Shown here: piece after piece, positions 8,449 to 16,979 of the stretch
Layout of the letters: every line of letters starts with the position of its first letter
Position numbering within the stretch: position 1 is the first letter of the stretch
NCBI GenBank assembly: GCA_002238585.1
Contig: MPMQ01000008.1
Coordinates: 19,084-83,083 of the forward strand
Length of the DNA: 64,000 bases
Source of the DNA: Kistimonas sp. bin40
GTDB taxonomy: Bacteria; Pseudomonadota; Gammaproteobacteria; Pseudomonadales; Endozoicomonadaceae
Reading direction: 5' to 3'
Notes under the pieces: generated by a model
Seen by the model: the letters and a program-made list of their open reading frames with translations, nothing else
The model's database searches: none
Told to the model about the DNA's origin: nothing
Translations under genes and position numbers: made by a program

Positions 8449-11400
8449 ATGGAACGCAGAACTCACAGTGTCACCAGCGGTGCCCGCCCCCCTCTTGTTC
8501 ATCAACAAGAGCTGCCCCCCCCTGCAAAAAAACTGAAAACACAGCCTCCAGTACCAGCGCCAGCGGATAGTGCACCGTCTTCTGCTACACAATCACCGAA
8601 GCCGACCACGCTCTTTATCGACAATGACAAACAAATCCCCGCCCTGCTGGAACGGCTCCAACAGCTGTCCACGACAGTAGCTCTGGTAATGTCGCCGGAC
8701 GACATGAATCAGGATGGTCTGCGCAAAAACCTGATGGTCAATCATGACGGCTCTACCAGGGAAGGTCCGGGACGCCTGTTCGTCAGTGAGGGGAATCAGC
8801 CACTGGCACTGGTGCTGGACTTCCGCCACTTTGAACCAAGGCAGCTGGGCAGTCTCAACAGCCTGTTTGATGATCCTCCCACACTGGATGGACAGCTGCT
8901 CGGCTCTCACGTAAGCATTATCGCGCTGGTCAATGACCAACTGTTTCCTGACCATATTTCCCAGACCTACAAACCCGGCAACGATTTTTCCCGACGGATG
9001 GCTCCGGGCTTCAAGCAAGGAGCCCTGTGGCATGAAACACTCAAAGCCCCGTCAGACAAAGGTCATGGTGTGACAGATGTTTTGCACCAGAAGGTGCCGG
9101 ATGTCACAACGGCAGCTGAAGGAAACAGCGGCAAGACTGTCCATACCATTGATCTGGCCGGAAAAGATTGGCGCGAAGTGCTGTTCGGCCGGGCCTGTAT
9201 CAATGAAAAGGGCCAACGCTGCTACCTGCCGGGTCAGTTGGCCCAAGCGCTGCCCGGCGAAATGCTGGTCCTCAAGGGTGCCCCCTGGAAAGACCCGGCT
9301 TTTGAGTACACCTTGTACAAACTGATACACAGTGGCAGCTATTACGCCAATGGTGGCGACCACCGCCTGCCGGACAACATCAGCTGGGCGCGGCAGCCAC
9401 TGACGGCCGAGGACATCGCCTTGCTCAAGCAAGGAGTAAAGTGGGTCTCTGAACCCAGTCCCCGGATGGCGGTCATCAACAAGGACACCCTTGCCCTGGT
9501 GACGCGTCAGAGCACCTTTGATCAGCAGGGTTTTTTGACAGGACATGACACCTTTGCCCAGTGTTTTGCTGACTGCGAGGGCATTCGTGTTACCTCTCCC
9601 CTCAGCACCAACCAATGGTTTGAACTGCTGCGGGCGATACAAAAACTCGGAAAGCCTGCTCCGATTCCTGTGTATCTGGACACGCCGGCACAACAGCCTC
9701 TCCCGTTCAAGGGACCGGAACAGGCTGATCCTGAAGCCTTTTTCCTTCCTGTTTCCAGCCCTGAATCCGGGTCTCTGACCGGTAACAGTCATGTCACACT
9801 GACCAGAGGGGATGACGCGTTCCTGCGTCAGGGGAACGCAGCCGGGACCGAGCCCATTGATACAGGCACTCTGTCTTCTGAGCCCCTCAACATAGTGATC
9901 ACACCAGAGCTGAGGCTGTCCTCACTGCTGGAAGACCTTCGACTGGTGTCACTGAAAAAAGCAGCATTTCAACGTCAGGAGCAACCCTTTATCCAGGCGC
10001 TGCGAGAAGGGCGGAAACTGCGTATCCGGGGACTGGAAAACAACCCGACACTGGCACGACAGCTCGAATCCTTGCTGTTGTCGCCGCCCTCCCTGATCGT
10101 CAATGGTGAACGGGAAACATTTCCTGGGGCCCAGATTGACGTCATATGGCCGGAAGGCGCCAAAACCAATTCTGTGCTCTGGCTGCAAGCCCTGAACCAG
10201 TATGTCTTGTCTTCATCAGACCAGACGCCCGCAGAGCTGAAAGCCTGGCTTGCGAAAGAGTTCCAGCTCAGTGACAAAGACAGTGCGATCGTTGATGCGC
10301 TCGCCTGGCTGCAGGACATCACCAGCCGTCTGGCTCCTCCCGCCCAGCAGTTCCAGCTGGGCCCAGACCTGCTGACGAAACTGGTGATCCAGGCTCGTCT
10401 TGAGCAAAAACGCGCCCTGGATGACACCCTTGCGCCCGCACACTGGAGCAAGGCCCTCAATTCTGTCTTGCTCAAGAAGTACCGCAGCAATCCGGATCTG
10501 TACAACTTTCTACGCCTGGCCGTAAGAAGTCAGGTGCACGATGACGGCTATGACTGGGTTGACCAGATAGCGCTGCAACGCTGGCTGCAAGCCCACCCGA
10601 ACCCTGATGCTGCCTGCATTCAGCACCATTTCTGGTCATTGACCCGCCACATCAGCCATCCGACTCTGAATCAGCTGCCAGAACACATCAGAGCCTCCGG
10701 CTCGCCCAGCCTGGCAGTAGACACCGAATCCCCGGCTTTCCGGTTAATGATGAGTCAGATTCGGCAAGCCGCCGGATGGCCCTCCAACGATCAGGAACAG
10801 CCCGCCCTTCTTGTCCCAAAGCACCACTGTATTGAAAAACAGCTGTACAATATTTGTTATGAATCGGATCTGAAACTGTCGCGCAAGAATATTGCAAACC
10901 TGGGAGTACTGGTCGGCATCATCATCGACAGCCCGCAAACGACAGCGCAAAAACAACAGATGATTGCAGCCCGTCTGGCAGCCTACACATTTGCGCCACA
11001 AGACTGCGAGACCATCGCCCACAGCCTCTTGAATCCGGACGCCCCCGGCAACCAGAAATACTGGTATGGGCGGCGCAAGAAACGTCTGATGGACAAAGTG
11101 AGGCAGCACCCGGTCACGCTGATCAGCGGTGAACCTGGCGCCGGAAAAAGCTTTATTGCTGCCGAAGTTGCCAAGGCTCTACAGGGAGGAGACCGGGCGC
11201 AGACACTCTGCTGTGGTCCCATGACCCGACTCAGTGACCTGATGATCAAGGAAACCCTGGTAACCAATCCCCTGACGGGTGACGCCGAGGTGAAGCGGGA
11301 AGACGGTCCCCTGCTGCAATGGGCCACAAGAGCCGCCACGGCGGAGCATCCGGCCGTTCTGGTGATTGATGAAGCCAACCTGGTCGATCCGGCGCTATGG

Positions 11401-14400
11401 AACTGCCTGAAAGGACTCTATGAAACCCCCGCCTCTATCAGTGACCAGCACGGCCACCCCTGGCCCGTTTCAGAACACCACCGCATTATTATGACCGGCA
11501 ACCCGACCTCCATGACCGGACGTCATCTCAATACTTTTCTCCAGAACCGGGCACCGGAGCTGTATTACCTGCCTCTTGACGACAATTTCATGGCCAGCCA
11601 GATAGTTGACCCTGTTATTCAGACTCTGGTGGCACAAGTCGTACACCAGTGTCCGGGTGTATCAAAGACACAACAGGCCGAACTGGAAAGCCGTCTCAGT
11701 GCGACCACACTCAGCTTGTTCAATCAATACCGTCACCTGATTCTGGGCCATGAATTCAGCCCGAGAGATCTGACCGACTTTGGCGAGCGGCTACTGCGCT
11801 ACCTTGACAGTGCCAGCCAACATGGCCTGGCCAGGTGCCTGCAACAGCACTCGCCACAACAGCAAAAAGAAGCTTTGGCCGGCCTGATCTGGCAGGCGAT
11901 GGCCGATACGCTGGGCAATCTGGTGCCCACCAGCCATCGCTGGCAGCTGGACACTCTCAAGACCTGGTACCAGGTGACCCATGGTGCTGATACCGCCCTT
12001 GTCAGACCCCACCAGACGCGGTTTGACACTTTCTTCGATCGCTGGCGTCTTCAGTCCGGCACCGGACCTGACGCCTTCGATCTGGACAATGCGTCCGTGC
12101 AAACGCTGGCACGGCAAGTCTGGCTGGAGCTGGACCGACTGGATGTCAGACGACAAAACCCACTGGATCCGATCAAAGGTCGTTGTGCCACAGTGATAGA
12201 AGGCCCCCCCGGACGCGGCAAAGATGAACTGCTCAAGCGTCTGATCAAGGAGTGGAACCGTCAACAACACGAAGACGGCAAAGCCGGTATGCACAGCCAC
12301 ATCATCAGCCTTGATCCCAACCATCCGGACAGCTTTTACAGCACCCTGCAACAAGCCAGCCAGAGCGGGGAGATCATGGTAGGTTCGGAGATGAACCTGC
12401 TCAAGTCCCAGTATCATGAAGGCCAGATGAACGATCTGCTGACCGGCGCCAGTACAGCGGGCTTTCACCTGTTTGCCACAGTCAATCCGGCGACTTTTGC
12501 CGGGCGGCACCCGCTGTCGAGTGCCTTGCAGAGCCGTTGCAGCCTTGTCACCCTCGGCAATTACAGCCATGAGGATCTGGAGAAAATTGCCGCTACCCTG
12601 TTCCCCGATCCTGCACTGGCTGACAAGGTAGCCCAGTGGCACTGGCAGCTGCTGGAGCAACTCAGGGCACACGAGATTCCCCAACATCCCTCTGTGGCCG
12701 ATATGAAACAGCTGGCTGCCGCCTGCTCCGGGCTTCCGTTGCTTCTCGGTCGCATGGAGCAGGTGAGCATCACACCAGACACTGCCGACCAGTCCGCCAT
12801 GGATGTGAAAACCCAGGGGGAACAGCAGACCCGCGCCTGGCAGGAAACCGGGCTGAAAAAACAGTTCGAGCAGCAATACGGGTTTTACCTCCACTTCCTG
12901 GCCCGCAAGGCGAGGACCGGGGCCCGGTCGCTGGATGACATTCTGGCAGCTCCCGTCAGCCAGACACCCCATCAGCAGACTCAGATACGTAACCACGCGG
13001 TCTGGACGGCATGGATCCATACCCAGCTTCAAGGGTTGCTGACCAGGCCCATCAGTGTGGTGGCAGGTGTTGAGAACAGCTACGACGCCAGCGCCGGCAT
13101 TGTGACTCTGAAGAAAGAATGGCTGGAAGCGGATCCGGCCCAGGATGACAGCATCAAGCGTGAAATTGTCCGGCTGTTCGCCCATGAACAATGGCAACGC
13201 CATGCGCCGCTGGTTTCCCCTTACCCGGATGACATCCTGTTTTCTGCCGCTTACCACTTCTGGCAGCAGAAGTCCTTCGAGCGCCAGTACGCAGGTTGCC
13301 CGGAGTGGAGCCAATATGCAGCAGACATCTTTCCGCTGTCAGAGGAAGAAAACGCATCCCTGAAGCTGTCCAGCAACGCCAATTATGTCGAGGCATTGAC
13401 GACGTTGGCAGCACAGCTGCCGTCGGCCAACAGTCTTGCCCTGTTCGAGCAAGTACTACTGGGCTGTCAGCAGGACGCTGTCAGATATCATAAGTCAACA
13501 CTGGGCCCCAACCCGGCAAACACCTCCTGGACTGGTAAGCCGACGGTGGTCGATGTGCACACAACAATACGAAGAGAGCTGGAGGAGATAGCCCGGGATA
13601 CGGTCTATGTCGACGACAGCCAGCTGCCAGTCCGCACGGCGAGAATCCTTGCGTCCGGTCGCAAGCTTATGCCCCACGCCTTCAGTGTGACCCGCTACTT
13701 TGACCAAAGCAGCCTGAACAAAACACGTATGGCCGTCTCTCAGGCTGTGCTGAAGGAAGACCGTATCTACACCCAGAATCTTGCCCTCGGCTCCATGGGT
13801 CACGAAGTCATCAAGCCGGCGGCAGAGGTTGCTTCCACCATGACACAGGAAGACGACTCCGGTGCTTTCACGGTAACAATAGAGCCTGAGGAGGCCACAA
13901 ACTGGCACCCGGTTCCAGGCCTGGCTCCCCACCAGAAAATACTGGCCCTGTCTGTCCAGCCGCCCGTGGAGCTGGAAGTGCTCCGGGATCGGGCCACTCA
14001 CCAGCATTTTGTTCGTCCGGTGAATCCTGAGTTTCACGGAACACTTGAAATCCAGATCGCTCTACGCACGCTGAAGGGAAAAAGCCGGGATTCCTCCAGA
14101 GACGGCAAGCTCAGCCTTGCACCCACTGCTGACAGTGCTCTGTGCGAAGCTCTGCGCCCCCTGTTTGAACAGGGTGAAGCCCCCCTGTTCCAGAGGCTCA
14201 GGCAGCTGAAAGACCTGAACCATAATCCCCGGCTCCAGTGCGAGAACCTGGAACAACTGTGTCGCACATTTACGGCTGTCCCCGACACCCTGGCAGCCCC
14301 CGCAGGCCCGCTCGACCTAGCCCACTTGCAGCACCTGTTAGAGCACCAGTATGGGCAGTGTGACCATCGCGCCCTGAGTTTTCACGTCATGGCGACCTGG

Positions 14401-16275
14401 TTGGGAATACCCTCACGGATTGTCGAAGGGGAAGCCTACACCCAGGTGGAAGCCTCGTGGGATGGAGGCTACTCCTGGCGGACTTATGACCTGGGCAACG
14501 TAGTTCACCCCCAACAGACTGTTGAGGAACAACCGACATCTCACGTCAAAATAACCCGGGGGCTGGCGATCAGTGAGCAATGCCGGATGCAGATGCTGAA
14601 GGTTGCCAGAAAAGATCCCGCACTCCTGAAAGAAGTACTGAAAGTGTCTCGTGAAGAACTGGACACATGGGTCCGGGCCGGAGGCAATGGCCTCGTCCCT
14701 TGCGGTAGAGCTTCCAGCTCATCTGATCGGACAGCGCCTCTTCATGTGCTGATCCATCCCTATAGCAAGAGCTTGCCACTGGCTCTGCATGTAAAAGAGA
14801 AAGTCTGTGACAGTCTGTTGAACTCCACTCTTCAAAGGGAGGTACCTGACCCGGACCTTATCGATCTGCTACTGCTTCTATACCCGGTCGATAACGAAGA
14901 GGTTCTTCACGGGAGCCTGATGCTCCCCTTCTCCAAGTTGATGCGAAAGGTCGTACCCCTGGCAAGCAAGGGCCTGTATTCCACACCAAAGCTCTGTCAA
15001 ACATTGACATCCATGGTGGCAACCACTGCGGGCGGACCAGCCTGGGAAACATGTCAGGACATCCTTCAAACCAAGGTTGCATTCCATCTGGCGCACCAAA
15101 TAACGCACCACAAGAACGCATGGGATACAGGCGGCTGGGAATTGGCGGCCTTTCTCCTGCTGGATAATGACTGGATTCCAACCCGGCGGTATGCAGCTCT
15201 TACCTGCCTTCACAAATTGGCACAGTCAGAGGTGTATGGAGAGCGTGCGAAACGGAAACTCGATCTCTGGTATGACAGTCTGAACGAGAAGCTTGACTCT
15301 TCACGACTGCCGTCTTTCACCCCCAGGGCTCTGGCCGCACAACTGCCTGCAGGCCTGGCGCGTGCGGGCCGCGCGCGCACGCTGGAATCCAGGCTCAGAG
15401 TAGGGGGAAGTATCCGGGATGCCTATAAGTGGGAGGCAGCAGAGCGTCTCGACACGGATCGTCTGATAAGGCAGCAAGCGTTCTTCAGGGAGGGCGCAGA
15501 ATCGGTCAGGCTGCCCCCCGTCGTCATGGTGGGCTTGTTACAAAAAGACGCAGACGACTACGACAAGCGACTGAATGAACTTCATGTTCCCCTGACAAGA
15601 ACAGGCGTCGTAGACACCAGCAGACAAGGGCAGAGAAACCCGATTCCGTCGCTTGAGGAGCAGCAAAGCGCGCTGGATACGCTGCTGGAAGAGTGGGCAG
15701 TGTATCCGATTGACATAAGCGAGATATCACACATGATCAGCGACTCTGATTTCAGTATGCAAACGGATATGAGAAGGCTGTGCAGCCTGTGCGGTTGCCC
15801 ACCGGAAAACGAGGAGGCTTTTGCACAGGCTATCAAAGCCTGGCATGAAGAGTTCGTTCTGCCAGCAATTCAGTTGTCTGCCAGCACTACACCCTTGATT
15901 GAGGTTATCCGGGAGCAGTTTTTCGAGTACCTCTATGCCATCACGGGTGCGGAACAAGGGAACGTCAAAGTCCTGTACTCTGAAGATCTTCCTGACATCC
16001 TTGATAAGGACAACTGCCAAAAATCATTTTTCTTTCAACCCGATACAGCTTCACAGTGGCACGCGCTGCACCAGAAGCTATCCAATAACAAGCCCGGCGA
16101 CACAAAGTATGTAGACCCCGAATTGCTGCAACGTAACGGGCGCTTTGATCAGGCCATTGTGATTGGTGCCAAGGAAATGCAGACCTACTGGAAGGAGTTT
16201 CTGGCCAGTCTTGATCTGACGGATGTGGAGAAGTACTGCATTACTCTTGAGGAATATGTTGACCAGAACTCCTGA
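8449..16275 (+). CDS. P1: giant AAA / transglutaminase-like protein, 2608 aa
   Basis: First of four tandem paralogues. The start is ATG 8449 after AAGGAG. Residues 1-50 are rich in Pro/Ser and contain PPAKKLKT, a basic cluster like a monopartite nuclear localisation signal. Residues about 50-330 form the most conserved N-terminal region (VALVMSPDDMNQDGLRKNL, VLDFRHFEPRQL). AAA domain 1 has Walker A GEPGAGKS near 893, Walker B VLVIDEAN near 968 and sensor MTGNPTS. AAA domain 2 has Walker A-like GPPGRGKDE near 1251, GSEMN in place of a Walker B DE, and ATVNPATFAGRHPLSSALQSRC near 1342, which recalls midasin/dynein-type AAA modules. A transglutaminase-like segment near 1965-2015 has GQCDHRA, LGIPSRIV and YDLG, but YTQVE where HAWVE is usual. 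No signal peptide or membrane segment is seen. The middle third resembles P3, while the ends resemble P2. Function unknown; a secreted effector or large intracellular machine are both possible. Confidence 0.8.
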   Translation: MERRTHSVTSGARPPLVHQQELPPPAKKLKTQPPVPAPADSAPSSATQSPKPTTLFIDNDKQIPALLERLQQLSTTVALVMSPDDMNQDGLRKNLMVNHDGSTREGPGRLFVSEGNQPLALVLDFRHFEPRQLGSLNSLFDDPPTLDGQLLGSHVSIIALVNDQLFPDHISQTYKPGNDFSRRMAPGFKQGALWHETLKAPSDKGHGVTDVLHQKVPDVTTAAEGNSGKTVHTIDLAGKDWREVLFGRACINEKGQRCYLPGQLAQALPGEMLVLKGAPWKDPAFEYTLYKLIHSGSYYANGGDHRLPDNISWARQPLTAEDIALLKQGVKWVSEPSPRMAVINKDTLALVTRQSTFDQQGFLTGHDTFAQCFADCEGIRVTSPLSTNQWFELLRAIQKLGKPAPIPVYLDTPAQQPLPFKGPEQADPEAFFLPVSSPESGSLTGNSHVTLTRGDDAFLRQGNAAGTEPIDTGTLSSEPLNIVITPELRLSSLLEDLRLVSLKKAAFQRQEQPFIQALREGRKLRIRGLENNPTLARQLESLLLSPPSLIVNGERETFPGAQIDVIWPEGAKTNSVLWLQALNQYVLSSSDQTPAELKAWLAKEFQLSDKDSAIVDALAWLQDITSRLAPPAQQFQLGPDLLTKLVIQARLEQKRALDDTLAPAHWSKALNSVLLKKYRSNPDLYNFLRLAVRSQVHDDGYDWVDQIALQRWLQAHPNPDAACIQHHFWSLTRHISHPTLNQLPEHIRASGSPSLAVDTESPAFRLMMSQIRQAAGWPSNDQEQPALLVPKHHCIEKQLYNICYESDLKLSRKNIANLGVLVGIIIDSPQTTAQKQQMIAARLAAYTFAPQDCETIAHSLLNPDAPGNQKYWYGRRKKRLMDKVRQHPVTLISGEPGAGKSFIAAEVAKALQGGDRAQTLCCGPMTRLSDLMIKETLVTNPLTGDAEVKREDGPLLQWATRAATAEHPAVLVIDEANLVDPALWNCLKGLYETPASISDQHGHPWPVSEHHRIIMTGNPTSMTGRHLNTFLQNRAPELYYLPLDDNFMASQIVDPVIQTLVAQVVHQCPGVSKTQQAELESRLSATTLSLFNQYRHLILGHEFSPRDLTDFGERLLRYLDSASQHGLARCLQQHSPQQQKEALAGLIWQAMADTLGNLVPTSHRWQLDTLKTWYQVTHGADTALVRPHQTRFDTFFDRWRLQSGTGPDAFDLDNASVQTLARQVWLELDRLDVRRQNPLDPIKGRCATVIEGPPGRGKDELLKRLIKEWNRQQHEDGKAGMHSHIISLDPNHPDSFYSTLQQASQSGEIMVGSEMNLLKSQYHEGQMNDLLTGASTAGFHLFATVNPATFAGRHPLSSALQSRCSLVTLGNYSHEDLEKIAATLFPDPALADKVAQWHWQLLEQLRAHEIPQHPSVADMKQLAAACSGLPLLLGRMEQVSITPDTADQSAMDVKTQGEQQTRAWQETGLKKQFEQQYGFYLHFLARKARTGARSLDDILAAPVSQTPHQQTQIRNHAVWTAWIHTQLQGLLTRPISVVAGVENSYDASAGIVTLKKEWLEADPAQDDSIKREIVRLFAHEQWQRHAPLVSPYPDDILFSAAYHFWQQKSFERQYAGCPEWSQYAADIFPLSEEENASLKLSSNANYVEALTTLAAQLPSANSLALFEQVLLGCQQDAVRYHKSTLGPNPANTSWTGKPTVVDVHTTIRRELEEIARDTVYVDDSQLPVRTARILASGRKLMPHAFSVTRYFDQSSLNKTRMAVSQAVLKEDRIYTQNLALGSMGHEVIKPAAEVASTMTQEDDSGAFTVTIEPEEATNWHPVPGLAPHQKILALSVQPPVELEVLRDRATHQHFVRPVNPEFHGTLEIQIALRTLKGKSRDSSRDGKLSLAPTADSALCEALRPLFEQGEAPLFQRLRQLKDLNHNPRLQCENLEQLCRTFTAVPDTLAAPAGPLDLAHLQHLLEHQYGQCDHRALSFHVMATWLGIPSRIVEGEAYTQVEASWDGGYSWRTYDLGNVVHPQQTVEEQPTSHVKITRGLAISEQCRMQMLKVARKDPALLKEVLKVSREELDTWVRAGGNGLVPCGRASSSSDRTAPLHVLIHPYSKSLPLALHVKEKVCDSLLNSTLQREVPDPDLIDLLLLLYPVDNEEVLHGSLMLPFSKLMRKVVPLASKGLYSTPKLCQTLTSMVATTAGGPAWETCQDILQTKVAFHLAHQITHHKNAWDTGGWELAAFLLLDNDWIPTRRYAALTCLHKLAQSEVYGERAKRKLDLWYDSLNEKLDSSRLPSFTPRALAAQLPAGLARAGRARTLESRLRVGGSIRDAYKWEAAERLDTDRLIRQQAFFREGAESVRLPPVVMVGLLQKDADDYDKRLNELHVPLTRTGVVDTSRQGQRNPIPSLEEQQSALDTLLEEWAVYPIDISEISHMISDSDFSMQTDMRRLCSLCGCPPENEEAFAQAIKAWHEEFVLPAIQLSASTTPLIEVIREQFFEYLYAITGAEQGNVKVLYSEDLPDILDKDNCQKSFFFQPDTASQWHALHQKLSNNKPGDTKYVDPELLQRNGRFDQAIVIGAKEMQTYWKEFLASLDLTDVEKYCITLEEYVDQNS

Positions 16276-16835
16276 TGGCCAGGGGAATGCCGACGGTTTT
16301 GGCTCTGCTTGCCGGCGCGCGTTGCGAGGGACGACTGCCCCTGAAACAGCAGCCTCGGGACTCCTGATCAGCCGCAGAGCTGGCACAGCCCGTGCCACCG
16401 ATTGATATCTGGCAAGAGGTTCGTCTGCCGACCAGACTCTGGACGACAGATTTCACAATAAACGCCGGGTGACAAGCACAATGGCCTTGTCACCCGGCCT
16501 TGTCACCCGGCCTTCCCCCACAAGGACTGCGTCTGTCCCTTGCCTTGATTTCTTTCACCTTCCCCTCTGGAAGACTTCCCCCTCGACCATGGTCGTACAC
16601 ATAACAGTCACCTGTCGCTCGCAGGGCCCCGATGGCCTTTTCACAGAGCCGCATGTCTCTTTCCATGCCGGAACACAGGTTCGGAGCCGGCAGGAGAAAT
16701 GTCGCCATCAATGGGCGTGAAGGTCAGCCCATTCGCAGCAAGCTGGCTATTCAAACCTCATTGGCACGCCAGGCTGTTCGACAATCTCAACAGCATGGAC
16801 GCCTGATGCTCACAGCCAAAACACCAGCCGCTGCC
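16276..16835. other. P1-P2 intergenic spacer, no supported gene
   Basis: The 560 bases before the P2 leader contain no recognisable gene. A plus-strand frame at 16632-16964 runs into the duplicated leader and is not conserved upstream of P1, so I do not accept it. The spacer holds the inverted repeat at 16464-16511, listed separately. Confidence 0.5.
16464..16511 (+). terminator. Strong inverted repeat after P1, with a duplicated arm
   Basis: GCCGGGTGACAAG (16464-16476) is followed by its perfect complement CTTGTCACCCGGC (16486-16498), a 13-bp stem with a 9-base loop. The right arm is then repeated exactly at 16499-16511, so two alternative hairpins can form. It lies about 190 bases after the P1 stop. 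There is no T-run, so intrinsic termination is uncertain; it could also be a protein-binding site. Confidence 0.45.
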
Positions 16836-16979
16836 AGGCATGCAGCGGAACTTACCGGCTCTTTCATGGCTCAAACAGAGAAAGAGCCTGGTTTGTCTAT
16901 CTGCGATGAACACAAAATTCAGTGCCATTGCACCGCCAGCTCCAGGGAAGAGCCTGACAAATAACGCAAGGAGTTGGAC
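16836..16979 (+). repeat. Duplicated 144-bp leader upstream of P2
   Basis: This is the partner of the leader before P1 (8305-8448), of equal length. It includes the well-placed AAGGAG followed by TTGGAC and the P2 ATG. Equal length and position argue that the leader was duplicated together with the gene and has been conserved for expression. Confidence 0.7.

Noticed and set aside
16632..16964. 110-residue plus-strand frame between P1 and P2
   Set aside because: The homologous leader before P1 does not keep this frame.
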